From: Spirometra erinaceieuropaei
Taxonomy: Eukaryota > Platyhelminthes > Cestoda > Diphyllobothriidea > Diphyllobothriidae
Assembly (NCBI GenBank): GCA_902702965.1
Contig: CACRXP010000092.1
Location: 868,387 to 932,386, forward strand
Direction: 5' to 3'
DNA: 64,000 bases
Shown here piece after piece: positions 12,746-25,132 of this stretch (the first letter of the stretch is position 1; each line of letters begins with the position of its first letter). The notes under the pieces are model-generated. The model searched no databases. It saw only the letters and a list, made by a program, of their open reading frames with translations, and was not told where the DNA came from. Made by a program: the position numbers and the translations under genes.

Positions 12746-13729
12746 GCATACTGACTCACCCAATTCGGCGCTTTTTAACCTATAACCTTGAATTATCTCC
12801 TTTCTGCCAGTATGCAGCCCCAAATCGCATCTTCCAAACTGCGTGGCCACCTCGTTGGAGTGATCACACTAGGTCCTGGTCGAAATGCGAGTTTTCTCCA
12901 CGCTTTTTAGAGATTCCGCTAATTGCTGCATCCGTCGGCCTCATTCATTAAATTAAAATTAACATCCTCTGCGTATTACAGAGATTCCTGGGCAATATTT
13001 TCTCGGCGGGTCTCCGTATCTAAATTTTTGCCAGTAAGATCAAAAGTAGTAAATATATTAAAACACCTTTCTGTCTTCACAGTGTCCGTGAAAAACTAGA
13101 ATAAATATTAAATCTTACTCGAATAGTTTGGCAAAAACTTGATTGTTTATCGGCTGGTAATGCTGGTGGACGCAGCTTGTTGCTTTAAATAAGACCGCTC
13201 GCAAAGTGGGGTCGTGCCCCGAAGCATAGAGAGCGTTAATCTGTGAAGATAATCCCCAATAGAACCTTCCATTAACGATGGGAAAGGCGCTACAAACTGC
13301 GTGATTTATTGATGGGAAAAAAAACAAATACTAAGCACTCACTTTTCACAGATAAAACTTAAACTTGTTGGGCACAAAATTAATAGCACCTTTTTAAGAA
13401 ACCACAAATGATAGTAGGTAACCGACCACCGGCACGCTTGTTCATCTGTCCTGGAGTTGTAAGTATGCCGTTTCGCTCACGTATCAGACAACGGCACAAC
13501 GACGGTATGTCTCTCGGAAATGACGATACTTTGCGAAACGTAGTTCGCGCATATGAACCTGCCCAAAGTATTGAAACTTTACTTTGCATAAACATACAAC
13601 AGGGACAGCTCTGTTTGCGCATTTCGTACCCACCTGGTTGCAAAAATGTCCCTGGGAGGGGGGCGGAAGTGATGACTCTTCAAGCTATGGGTTTAATTTT
13701 GTTTCTGACCAATCAATCCCCACTTCCAG

Positions 13730-14109
13730 GTAGGGGGCGGCGCGACATCAAATGCCGTCGCCAGGCATGTTGATGATGCTGCTACTGCCGCCGCCGCCGC
13801 CGCCGTCAGCAGCAGCAGCCTTGGCGATATCAGCGGTGGCCCCGGGACGCACTCCATTCCCAGCTGCTCCCTGGAGGGACTCAGACACGATGAAGATGAG
13901 GAGACCGAAACTGACGCAAACAGCCGATACTCCGCGGAGTACGACGACGACGACTCTCTCCTGCAGCATCCACTCTCTGTGTGCGCCTCGCGTGCAGCCT
14001 CCGTCTGCGACCTCTATGAAACCGAACCGGTAGCCCTGGAGTACCCCATGTGTCACCTAGACAGTTCCCCAGAGTCCTCCTACTCCTCAACTGGGGAACG
14101 TGAAGAAGT
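13730..14109 (+). CDS. FARP: FARP-like gene, linker exon 1 of window (acidic, poly-Ala/Ser)
   Basis: The acceptor follows a pyrimidine-rich stretch (…CCCCACTTCCAG) and the donor is AGT|GTGAGT. The frame opens in phase 0 and ends with two bases of a codon. The translation starts VGGGATSNAVARH, then six alanines and four serines (a GCC and AGC codon run), then an acidic, Ser/Tyr-rich stretch (EYDDDDSLLQHP; LDSSPESSYSSTGEREE). Such low-complexity sequence fits the poorly conserved linker before the DH domain of FARP-type proteins and has no catalytic role I can name. A second AG at 13762-13763 could be used instead and would change the incoming phase. Evidence that it is an exon: open frame, biased composition, a strong donor, and exact phase match to the next exon. 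Confidence 0.68.
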
Positions 14110-14269
14110 GTGAGTACTGCCTCCCCGTGACTTGCTGTTTTATCCCACACATTCCGATCGCATTAGCCTCATTTACCTAATCGAAAAAATAGTAGCGAGT
14201 TTGGACAGAGGACACAGTATTCTGTGAGCCACTGTAACACACTCGGCCTGGGCCGCTTTGAATGATGTA

Positions 14270-15066
14270 CAGTAGGTGGGCTAACACATGAAATATCAGC
14301 CGAAATTCCGAAATGAGTTTTCGTTTTAAAACAAATCATTAAGTAGGGGTAAAACTAGTTAGCCTGCAGCATAATTCTATAATGTATCAGTTACCTCAGG
14401 ATGCCGGCTTTTGTACGAACCCTCGTTCAGTTGCATGCATAAACTACACTCTGTAAAAAAATGACTACTTATGTGGCATGCATTTTCCCATTAATTTCTG
14501 ACGACCATTTCATGAAAAGCCTGCATAAAAATGTTCATTCTTTTACTCTTTTGGTAGACAATCCCGTATTTTCCGGATTTTATATTCGAAGGAGGGACAT
14601 AATTCGATTTTCAAAGAGTTTCTAATTGTGGAACTTTTAAATACCGTAAAATGGCCTTTCATAAATCGTCATGTCTCTGCGTTTGCCAATGTGCCTTGTA
14701 AAGTTAACAATATGGACCAAATCTACAGCTAAATTTTACGAACCCTATATGATCTCCCTGGATTACCGTAGAGAACTGTGTGGTTTTCCGTACGCGGAAA
14801 ATGTACGGCTTATAATTTGAAACCCTGAATCCAAGGGTAATGGTAGAGCGGGTTCAAAATTATTCGGGAATCGGAAGTTTTTGGAAACCGAACTATATAT
14901 TTCGTTCGATTATAATATTGGAAGAAGACGTAATCCTCCGTCGAATGAGCAAAAGAATGAATATTTTTTGCGTGTTTTCCATGAAATATAATTGAATTTT
15001 TAAGGGGATTGAAAATCAATGGGAGAACTTCATGCTACTTAAGTAGTCATTATTTACAGAGTGTAC
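14270..15066. repeat. Palindromic element family A, copy A3 (right arm truncated)
   Basis: Starts CAGTAGGTGGGCTAACAC. The inverted right arm is followed as far as AAGTAGTCATTATTTACAGA, then the terminal part is missing. Confidence 0.75.
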
Positions 15067-16384
15067 CTATTTGTTAGATGCAAGAATTGCCTAAGGCAGA
15101 AATCAGAAGTCCTACGGGTAAGGACACGGATTTCAGTTAATGAGCCAGAAATAGCCAGTCCTGCTTCTGACGTGATTCTTCCCTGGAAGGCTTTTTAACA
15201 TATTTTCCGCTGAAAAGACTTCAGACGGGACTTATTTACGTCGTCATGTAATCTGACATGTGGGACAGTCACCTTTAGATGCATGCGACAACATCGACCG
15301 TGCTGGTGCCATTCAGAGTTGACTATCATTTGTGGCAACCATATTCTAACGCCATGTTCGTGAGGAAATTGATATGCGCCTTGCCTGCCCATCTGTCAGG
15401 CGAGTCTGATTTTTGCCAGCAGTTGCCCTCTCCAAACATCTGTTGTGTTTGACTGGCAGAATTGTTGTCGTCAAGCTGTCTGTCGAGCCGTGGCAATACG
15501 CTCTCCGACCGCCATTGCCTTCCCCAATCCACTTGCCGTCGTGTTCAATTTCACATCAGATCTGTTGGCCCCTGATTGGCTAAAACAGCATCGCTGTAGA
15601 ATTGCGTTTGCCAAGGCTACATGGCCACTTTTGACTTCGGCATCTTGTCATCACTTGAGCTGCCGTCCTCCTCCCCCCTCCCTCCCCCATCTTTCGGCGT
15701 CTAATAGTTTTTCGCTGTTTATTTACATTTTACCCAGACATTTTCAGTAAGACTTCAGGAGTTATGCACTAAAGGTGTGTGTGATGAGTGCTCTGGGCAG
15801 TCAAGGTTACGATCAGAGCTAGGAGGATAAGGTTTTAGGCTGTATTTGGGGCATGGGAATAGGAATCATCGGGATTTAGCTCCAGGCCACTCGTAGTTCA
15901 AAGAAGGAGACCAAACTCCGTGTCTGACCAATTTGACAAACAGATGTTTTCGGTAACTCATCATCAGGCCAAAACAGTTACACGGAAATTAAAAATGTGA
16001 GGATTTTGCGGTGTTTATAAGTGACTTAGGGACTGCTAACACTCATCGTTCCCTCGCCACCCGCATGGCGACGTCGACGTGTTATGGCCATTGGGACATT
16101 TGGGGGGGGGATAGGGAGGGTGGCATAGGCAGTGAGTGATGTTCGTAAGTCGAGTACCTTGAGCACACATCACTGCCATCAGGAAGTTGCGACGGCCTAC
16201 AGTGAGCATCTGGGGTCGGCGTTAGCCAGGGAAGACAGAACACCTGCGTCAACGTCTTCTGACAACACAGCGGCGGATTCGTTAGGCGTATAGCCACTGC
16301 CTCGGCTGATTGCCCGTTCGCATAGGTCTCTGGAGAAGCTTGCTGGTGTCCGGTACCTACAGGTAATCACACCTGTTTATTTGA

Positions 16385-17645
16385 CTAGATAACCTCCTTG
16401 TAGAAGATACCGAGCTGGTGGCTGCGCAAAATTTTCTTGAAGAAGCTGTGAAAGCTGATTTGCATGATCTCCTTAGGTAATTGAGCGCTATCCTGTCGAA
16501 ATCTGAATGTGCGCCGGTCGTCCGCATGCAAGCTAGTCTTGAGCTGAAGAATGCAATATATTCCAAGGATCCGTCTCGTTGTACGGCAAATGTATCCCGC
16601 TCCACAGGAGCAAGTGGATGAGTAAATGCACATCGATGTAGTCTGAAACGGTAGTCGGTCTTTACCTCGCAAGCGTAGGAGGGGAGAACCGTGAAACATA
16701 CGCGTAAATTCGCAGTGGGGAAAGCTCTAGTGGTCGTAGTCTTCAGACGTCATCTTACGCGTCGCTTGCTGCATCCGCTTGAAAAGACAGTCTTATAGAT
16801 AAGTCTTCCTTTTCCGCGGTTGCTTTGGTGGGCTTTGAAGTGCGCTTCCCTATATTTCAATGGATGAATCTTTCTGGGAATCCATTTTCTTGGGATATAT
16901 CCTGCAGCTGCTGGAGTTCGGCCTCAACGGTCTCAGAAGAGCTGAAACACCGCACTCCAGCTGCCAATCCCTGGGCACAATCATGCTTACTATCTAGGCA
17001 ACAACTTCGCGAAAACCAATGTATTGTCCCGTCCAGGTTTTCTTTAGGAATACCCTACGCTGGGTAGATCCGTCCTCTTGTCTGTGCAGAAGAACATCGA
17101 GGAACGCGATTTTTATTTCTGCCTCAAACTCTAGAGGGGACCTTAGCGTGGAGTGTGCACTGTTAAACTTTTTGACCGGGGCGTCTGTGTCGGCGGTAAT
17201 ATCGGCCAGGCAGAAATTATCGTCCAAGCACCGACCGTAGAAGTTAAGGTCATTAATAGCATCGTGTTACCTTGTTTTATTGACGTTGCCCATAAGAAAT
17301 TTTGAGAGGAACGGACTAAGCGCTGAGCCCATCGCTACGCCGTCCATTTGCCTGTATAGTTAATCACTGCAGAGAAACTTAACATTTTGCGTGCAACGTG
17401 TCAGCAGTTCCCTTAATGTCTCCAGTGGCATGCCTAACGAGCAGTTTAGGACCAAGAGAGACTGCAATTCGGATTTATTTGAGACAGGAAACTGTGTTAT
17501 TTTTTCATCTCAGTTTGTGTATTGTCCGTCGACGGAGGACACTGCCATCTTTCTGCGCTACCCTGGCTTAGAAAATGAGAGTGGTCCAGTCAATTCTAAC
17601 TTTAGGAAATATTATAAAACAGACTTTCCCGAACCTCCTTTGTGA
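16385..17645 (-). pseudogene. PLE-A: decayed Penelope-like reverse transcriptase and GIY-YIG endonuclease
   Basis: Reading the minus strand from 17645, the frame gives KITQFPVSNKSELQSLLVLN, then YRQMDGVAMGSALSPFLSKF (RT motif B), then NDLNFYGRCLDDNFCLADIT, where the catalytic Y-x-D-D box is altered to C-L-D-D. IAFLDVLLHRQEDG follows (the F-L-D motif). After a damaged stretch, CSCGAGYICRTTRR near 16600 is a GIY-YIG nuclease box, the endonuclease typical of PLEs. In-frame stops (before LYRQ and after NKTR) and frame changes show it is dead. PLEs copy themselves through RNA using this RT and nick targets with the GIY-YIG domain. The family differs from PLE-B and PLE-C. Confidence 0.75.
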
Positions 17646-19119
17646 GGAAGAAAATCCAAAATCGATTATTCAAGTAGCTAGGTAGTTCTCCTTCAAAATA
17701 TTTGGCTGAGAGAATTCTGGAGGCATTAACTTTAGCATGGAGCAAAGATCAATGTCAAATCCATAAAACAAGCCCTTTACAAAGGTCTGGTTTCTGTGCA
17801 AAGGGTTCACGGGAATTCCGAAAACGCGATCTCCCGTAATATCCTCGATAATAGAACATAAACTTATGTCTAAGAATATTAGCAAAACTTAAATACATCT
17901 AAATCACATTCACGCATGACAAAATATCTTTGGTAACAAGTGCTCCGGTTCATTCAGTCTATAAAAAAATGACCGGATAAAAGTATTTCACAAATAAGAT
18001 TTGACAGGAGAAGATTTGTGCAAGTGACAAAGACCGTTCTCATAAAATGGGGGAATGTCCTCAATATATTGCTCAGTACAAAAAAACGTTGGCGAATATG
18101 AGAGCCGGAAAATAATTTGGCCTAGGAATTGAGTTCATGAAGGTGTTTATTGCCGTGGATAAAAATGCAGAAAAATGAGAAAACAACTTAGTCAGTCAAC
18201 GACTAAGATTATACATCAGTAAGTGCTCACGTATTGCAGGGTAAACAAGGGACAAATCGTTCCGTTGCAGTCAACAGACTGATGCGTATTACCTGCTAAT
18301 ATTCTGATTTCCAAAATCGCTACTATTACAAAGGCCCTTAGGTTATTTAGTCTAAGTTTAGTTGAGGTTCCCAAGTTTCCCATTAGACTGCAGGTACACG
18401 CGTTGGACTACAGATTGCATTATTAAAAACTCACCGAGAGGCATCTTTTGCGGCGAAGTCGCCTCCATAACTGCCCTAGTCAAAACCATGTTTTGAAAAA
18501 AAACCGGAACTGTTGGAGTTAGCGTACGGCCTCTTTTCCAACCATGACATACGATGGCCGTATTTTACTGCAACCTCATGTCCAAAACGCCCTCATTATT
18601 TCCAGAAAGCCCGGGTCCTTTGATGTGAGGGGAGTAGCTGTGAGAGGTTTCTACCGAGTGCAATCATGTATACTCATGCTGTTCCCCCCCCCCCTGCATC
18701 GGAACGGGGGGTTGGATTGCGATATGCAAATATCGGGTCGGCGCGAGCCCATACTTATCGTCGTACATGCGTGTGATGTCACGCCTTAACGGTATGTGAT
18801 CACGCCGCGGTAGTTGCTGCGCCGTCCATAACCCGTTGATTGACGGGCTCAGACAGTTTATTGGTGCGTGGAAGAGGAAAAGAAAGAATGAGGGCGACAC
18901 CCAAGAATCCATCCTCATGGGAAATCAACGCGTTTCGCGCTATACTAAGAATTAGCCGCCCAAATCTATCACAATGTATCAAAACACATGGCGTGGAAAG
19001 TAACCAAAAGACAGTAAAAATCAGACCTTGAATTCAACCCACTATGCTTGCGTGGAGTTTTCGGCTGACGGACTGAAAATTAGATTATAACGGTTTCATC
19101 TTAACTTGACCTCTGTGAC

Positions 19120-19620
19120 ACTCTTATCCAGGGGGATCCAAGACGTCCCCATTTTTGTCATATACAATCCTGGTCAGTGTACCATGTTGACCAGGGGATG
19201 TGGTGGTACATCAAGGTACGGGTTTCCGGCGTGTTAACCACCTGCCTTTTATCCCGCCTCTAATATGCTTGACTTTTTGACACTGTGCTCTGAATGATGA
19301 GGACGAGGGAGTGCGGTGTATACGGAGCAAGTCTGCTATCACTTTAAATTAATTCATGCATAAGTCCTCATCCCTGTACCCACCTTTCTGTTTGGCACTG
19401 AGTGAAAATCGCTGGAATCGAGGGTCGAGCTGCCATGTCGTGGGCAGTCCTTGCAAGGCATGAAAGTTCTTATGGGGGACGCAGACGAAAGGAAATTAGG
19501 GCCTGAATAATATCCGCCCAAAACATGATCAAGTGCTCGCATGCAAGCCTGCGCTCGAGCATCTTTAACTGACATAACAGATGTCGCACAGATGTTGACG
19601 CCTGCGATCAAGGACAAATC
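19120..19620 (+). repeat. Dispersed repeat C, plus orientation
   Basis: Contains GACGTCCCCATTTTTG, CAATCCTGGTCAGTGTACCA, GGAGTGCGGTGTATACGGAG and AAATTAATTCATGC in family order. Confidence 0.6.
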
Positions 19621-19894
19621 GCTGAGAGGAGGAGAGGGAGGAGGAAGAGGAGATACGTGTTGTTGCAGTCAGGCTTAATTCACTGAATCCCTGATCGAAG
19701 GTGTAAACTGCAACATTAGAGACAGCCGATATGGCGCCATCGACATGAGGCTAGTTCCTCTGTTCTGTGTGCTGTTATGTGTGTTATCCATTCCCCTGTT
19801 TTCCTGTCATTTTTTCTTTGTCGCCTCCGGGTGTTCTCAACCGTTTCTATCGATCCTGTTCCAGGTACTTTACTTGTCTTATTTGTGTTTACAG

Positions 19895-20003
19895 CAGACG
19901 ACAGGAGAAGAATGAACGCGATGTGAATTCAGTCATTACGTCTCCTCAGGCGGCGGACAGTTCTTCGCCCGACAAGGACGGTGTTGTCGACTCCCCCACT
20001 GAG
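19895..20003 (+). CDS. FARP: FARP-like gene, linker exon 2 of window
   Basis: The exon is 109 nt. The acceptor is TTTGTGTTTACAG and the donor GAG|GTACGT. Its first base completes the codon left open by the previous exon, after which it reads RRQEKNERDVNSVITSPQ and AADSSSPDKDGVVDSPTE, ending in phase 0. The sequence is hydrophilic and Ser/Asp/Pro-rich, continuing the disordered linker. An open frame of this size could be chance on its own. Good splice sites at both ends and compatible phases on both sides are the support. No domain or motif with a known function is visible. Confidence 0.66.
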
Positions 20004-20279
20004 GTACGTAGTCCCACGCAGGTGGGAAGTGTGCGTCTCGACTCCTTCACCATGCGGCTGCCCGGCTACATGTGTGATCGGAGTCTAAGACGAAGACGGT
20101 GCGTCAAGCGCCGTGGCTCGTAAGGCCAAAATGAATCCACACAGTCTACCCAGTTTTGTGTGTAGTGGCGGACTGGTAGGCTGAGAGCCGGACTGTCACG
20201 GCCCATTCTCAAGCGATCTGTGACATTCTCATCCATATGAGGGGAAGGTTTGTGTTTACGTGTGTACTTCACAGTTAGT

Positions 20280-20900
20280 GCCGCTCAGTGGACGACTGTT
20301 TGGTTACCCAGCCTTAAAGGATGACGGCCCAGCATCAAAGCAGGGCCGCGTGTCGTCCTTCTAGGTCGAAAAGTCTGAAAGCTTGTGCTACGCCAGTTTC
20401 AACAAACCACGACCCTCGCAGCCTGGTATTCGATGGCAGCTCCATGACGGTGATGAGCTTGCGCCTCCGCTGGGTATACAGGTGGTGGGCATGGCTGCCC
20501 AGTTATCACTCTCGTCCCTTTGACCCTGTCGGGGTGTTGTTGTTGGACATGGGAATGTTAGAAAACTAGGGGTGTGATAGCACGCCTAGATGCGAGTCCG
20601 GCCGTGCCAGCCACCTGCGTCCTCCCCGCCCCCGATCTTCTTGACTCTGTCATGACATCGAGCTTAGGTGAGGAGGAGGAGGAGGAGGAGGAGAGTGCGA
20701 TAGATGCTGCGCCAGTCTACTATCGCTATAAACTAATTCACGTGCAAGTCGCCGTGCCTGCTGCCCTTCGGAGGGTAGCACACGGTTGAAATCGTCGGAA
20801 TCGACGGTCGAACTGTCGAGGTAGATTGGCCGGTTTCTTCCGCCGCTGTCGCGCCACTATGGCAGGTAAAATTCCCCGTCATGCGGAATGCCCACCACAG
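20280..20900 (+). repeat. Dispersed repeat C, longest copy
   Basis: The best full-length example. A 5' module (CAGCCTGGTATTCGATGGCA, then GCCTCCGCTGGGTATACAGG and GGCATGGCTGCCCAG) is followed by the common 3' module (GCCAGCCACCTGCGTCC, TTGACTCTGTCATGACATCG, TATAAACTAATTCACGTGC). A GAG-triplet run at 20670-20695 sits in it. No protein is encoded, and no tRNA-like promoter is clear. Confidence 0.65.
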
Positions 20901-21414
20901 CAACCTTGCCCTTACCAGATATGCGTATTCTGACCTCGAATAAGTCAGTTAGCAGACCCTACTTATATGTGGCCTCGGTAGGCGTGGATGTGAAGCCGCG
21001 TCTCCTTTGTTCACAATCTCAGTGGTAGTAGCACCCCATGCAAAAGTAATTCCACTTTGATGTGGTGCCGTGTGAAATGCAGCTTACCTGGCCGGCATAA
21101 CAGAGACTGTTTAAATGTGACTGCTTGCTAAGGGTGAGATCTGTTCACTCCCAAGCCGTAACTGTTTTGGGTCGATTGGTCACTTTACCACGGACTACGA
21201 CCACCAGGATATTCTGTCCCTAGCCGAATCTAGTCCTCACCTTATACAGTCGGTAGGTTTCTTTTCCTAGCTTATATTGGCGGTTAGATTGAATTTCTTG
21301 AGCCCCCGGCTGTGCTACGGACGAAACCACTTAAAACGGTGATGCCAGTCGGAATGGCTCTCAACTCTGACACGTAGAGCATACCAGATAACCAAACATA
21401 TAAACTGCGTTTTT

Positions 21415-22340
21415 GGTTAGTAAGAATTACTAAGGCTGGGCTGTATTATTGGTAATCATGTAGTGTAATCCCAAAATGTTTAAATCGCATCAGGATGCCA
21501 TTTTTGAATGAAATTTTTCCGACCTTCTACAACTACCGTACTCGGTAAAAATGGCAACTTTTGGTAGTCTGTGCTTGCCCACTGGCTTCCATTATCCTCA
21601 TAACTTAAAAAACATTTCATAGAAAACATACACATAATACTGTTCTCATAGGTTTTTGACAGCGACCCATTTTTGCAGCCAATTTTGTAATCGAAAAGGA
21701 GGACTTTTTGATTTCAAATGTTTTTCAATTCCCGAATTATCGTGAGCTCGATCTGCATTTGCATTTTTGTTTGAAAATTACAGTCCACAAATCGTCTTCT
21801 TTCCATACAAGGAAGGTCATAAATTCCTCTATGCATGTAAGAAGATAATACATAGGCCTCATAAAAGTCTGCGATGGGTGTAGATTGTGTTGATTAATTT
21901 ATTAGGAGCATTAGGTACTGGGCAGATCCAGCGGTAAGTAAACGGGCGTTTTTACGATCTCTAGGAATTCCATAGTTGCAGCCTTCTTAAAACCAAAAAG
22001 ATACTTTTTCTTCGAGTATAAATTGTGAATAAGATATGATTTACTATCAGGCAGGTACAAGCAAAAAATGTTCCGTTCATTTTCCAGGGCATATATTTTA
22101 CTTTGTGGGAACATGGAAAATTAGTGGAAAAAATGCACACTACCTATGCAGTCATTTTTATCGAGGGTGGTTTTGCGGCCAGCTAGAACGTGACACATTT
22201 AAAATCCGATATCATGGTTTGCTTGAAATATCTTAAGATTATGCTGCACGATGATCAATATCACAACCTCACTTAGTTAACCTGTTCCAATGGAAAACGC
22301 ATGTCAGAATTTCGGTTAATATTTTATGAGACTGGTAGTA
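21415..22340. repeat. Palindromic element family B, copy B2 (left end worn)
   Basis: The right end reads AATTTCGGTTAATATTTTAT then GAGACTGG. The left arm has ATCAGGATGCCATTTTTGAA and ACTCGGTAAAAATGGCAACT, inverted near 22160. Confidence 0.6.
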
Positions 22341-22914
22341 TGAGTTGCGTTTTTCTGTGAGCTTGCATTGCGATCCTCGTGGATGCAGGAGCTGGACACT
22401 TTCGGCATGGAAAATTACCATAAGCATGATTTTGCAACTATGGTATAGGGGGATACAGATTATTTGCTCTGATGAAGATTGCCTGGTACATGGTCGATCA
22501 GTGACTATTCGCTACAGGGTCGGTTGCCCCGCGATAACACTAGCCCAAGGACATGCGACTTCCGGATGAATAAGTGCCTTTTCCCCAACACGGTTATAAG
22601 ACATACTTAGTTGCCAGAATTGCATATATTTCTACCTGCTTTGTGTTGACAAATGCCAACCACTGGGTGAACATTATCCAGTTGCAAACTACGCCAGATG
22701 TCAGCTGGTTTGGCGTCACAACTCTCAATTTTCTGAGTTGAAAGACTTACTTGCAATCGCAGCAGGAGGACTGTTGCTCAGAAAAAAACAGGTGCGTCTT
22801 GTCAGTCAAAAGAAAGTGGATTTTAGGGGACTGCCACGGCGACCATCCCCGATGAGAGGGAAAATCGTTAGTTATCATTGCTATGCAGTAGCACGGAGAC
22901 TACACCCTATAAAT

Positions 22915-23597
22915 ATTGCAACTTCTTCCAATTTTATACTCGAAGGAAGGATATAATTCGTTTTTCAGAAACTTTTCAAATTCCCGAGTGATTTTGAACC
23001 CGACCTGTCGTTACATCTGCATTCAGGATTTCCAAAATACAAGCTGCGTATTCTCCTTTTATGGGAAACCATACATTTCACTACGGTATTAAGATTTAAC
23101 AGTGCATTTCTGCCAAACTGTAAACTTTAAAAACCACACAAGTAAATGCAGGGACATGGCGTTTTATGAACGACCATTTTACGGTATTGAAGATCTCACA
23201 ATTAGAATTTTTTTAAAGCCAAATCATACTATTCCTTGGAGTATAAACTTGAAAGAAAACGTAATTTTCGACCGAATAAGCAAAACAATAAATATTTATA
23301 TAGGCAGAATATAAATATTTATATTTATATGTTTGTCTTTCATGAAATATAATTTTATTTCTAAGGGCATCGCAACTTATTGATAAAAATGCATGCTCCG
23401 TAAGTAGTCATTTTTTAAAGAGTATAGTTTTTGCGTGTAACCGGAACGAAGTTCCTTTGAAAGCAGGCATCCTGAGGTAACTGAATAACTATAGGATTAC
23501 GCTTATTGATGATTATTTCTACAACCCTACTTAATTAATCTTTTAGTAACGAAGAAAGGTTTCGGTTGACACTTCATGAGTCAGCCCATCTACTGTA
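22915..23597. repeat. Palindromic element family A, copy A4 (left arm missing)
   Basis: Begins in the centre (ATACTCGAAGGAAGGATATA) and runs through the right arm to ACTTCATGAGTCAGCCCATC and TACTG. Confidence 0.65.
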
Positions 23598-24839
23598 CTT
23601 ATATTAACTTTCTTTTTCGATTTCGCACGCCGTGGCTTACTTATTTCTTCCGGAAGAGTAGTTAAACCTTTTTATGCCATGTCGGTACTCACGATACTAG
23701 GCGTGCTGCAAGAATCACCCATCTGGTGCGTTTTGCTTTACTATACCTCGGCTAGAACAAAAAAGCTCTGCTGCCTCGATAGCTCTGAACGGTTTCTGTT
23801 GTCGAACGCGTGCGCCTAACTTATTTATTTTGTTGATAGATAGGGTTACGCAACCCACCTTTCACAAATTATGTTCTCTTTGGCATGTTTACCTTCGACG
23901 AATCACAATTTATTCCTGAATAATGGGGATTTATCATTTCCACAAATATGCTCCGCAACTCCCACGCCTCTATGGCTTGCAAAGTACTTAATCCGCATAC
24001 TCTTTTTTCCCCAGTGGCTGTTCAAAACTTGTATCCCGACACTCGCTAGGCGCTGTATTTAGGTCCCAAAGAAACTTTCATGACGTTTGGAAATTTTTAT
24101 CGTTTTCGAACTCAGGGACTTCGTCTTTTGATTTCGTAAACCTGCTTCAGGCGTCATAATAAATGCAAAAAATCTGTTTTTCTTCGGTCCCGAAATAGCT
24201 GGCAGGCCTCTTAGGTAGACTTATGAGACGTGCCGAGAACAGATTACACGCCAATGTGAGCAAATGCAGCGGTTGGTCTTTTTAAACAGCATATTTCCCT
24301 ATAAAAATATTCAATTTCGGTGGATAGGCCTGTCTAGTCTGGAAAGCTAGCTAGGGTAAAGCCTAATCACGAAACTCCTGATCCATATTGGTCACCTAGG
24401 GGATCCAACGCCTGCATCTAAGGCTATTTCTTGGGCGCCGTTAGGGCGTCTCCCTCGCTTTTCAGAAGCCGCAGGGATGCAAATGAGGGGAGGTTGCGGG
24501 ATCCCGTGATCCGACATGGTAGTAGTCGGCGACGGGTCTAATTCCATTTTCCTCCTCCAAGGCCTCCCTCACATGACCGAAGAGCCCTTCTTGTCGGCCT
24601 AACGCTTGACGGCCCTTGACAAGAATAAAATCATGCCTATCAGGCTTCGTCTCAGACCTCATTAATATTTCCTGCCGTCGGTATATATATGGAAACGCGG
24701 AAGTTTCCGACACGTCAGTTCGAATACAATATAGTCCATGATTTCGCCCTCTCTTCTTCTTCGTCTTCCTCGGGAGATAATGAACGAGATACAATGCCTG
24801 GACCTCAAATCTTCACGCATATCGATATAAATATATATC

Positions 24840-25132
24840 AGAGGGGAGACGACAAAGTCTGGGGGATAGATTAATACAGCAATGTTTCGGGCTTGTTTGC
24901 CTTCATTCAGCCAATCATAAGCCTGACCACCAGCTGGGACCGGAAACACAAACATATTCACAAACACACCTGGCGCAGCTGGTCCACCACTGGGGTCTAC
25001 CAGATGGGTCATAAGCGTCAGTAGTGTTTCCGGTCCCAGCTGATGGTCAGGGTTATGATTGGCTGAATGAAGGTGAACAAGCCCGAAACAGTGCTGTATC
25101 AATCTACCCCCAGACTCTGTCGCCTCCCCTCT
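24840..25132. repeat. Inverted repeat, arms about 110 bp, loop about 66 bp
   Basis: The left arm (24840-24958) and right arm (25025-25132) match inverted: GAGGGGAGACGACAAAGTCT against its reverse near 25110, and GCTGGGACCGGAAACA against TGTTTCCGGTCCCAGC. It lies beside TA-rich sequence, like the PLE end pairs at 54.9 and 55.3 kb. A CTGAATGA…GCCCGAAAC order in the transcript sense recalls a damaged hammerhead core, but the core has one extra base. Confidence 0.7.

Larger units (their letters stand above)
1..13729. other. Repeat-rich upstream sequence (probably intron), no exon recognised
   Basis: I find no convincing exon of the downstream gene here and no FERM-like translation. The stretch holds palindromic element copies (about 70-1120, 3058-4001, 6053-7052 and a fragment at 11925-12095), a Merlin transposon (5056-5831), several copies of dispersed repeat C, and two degenerate TTAGGG-like tracts (10318-10470, 12645-12745). 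Because the first visible exon opens in phase 0 behind an acceptor site, this is most likely the tail of an intron, but the left border is out of view. Confidence 0.5.
14110..19894 (+). other. Intron 14110-19894
   Basis: Donor GTGAGT, acceptor TTTGTGTTTACAG. Contents: palindromic element A3 (14270-15066), a hammerhead-like core lacking a clear stem II at about 15930-15990 (minus strand), a decayed PLE on the minus strand (16385-17645) and most of a repeat C copy at its 3' end. Nothing recognisable at 15070-15900 or 17900-19100. Confidence 0.65.

Noticed and set aside
13408..13773. Upstream extension of the exon at 13730 in another frame
   Set aside because: Different frame from the exon that joins 19895; composition is not FERM-like.
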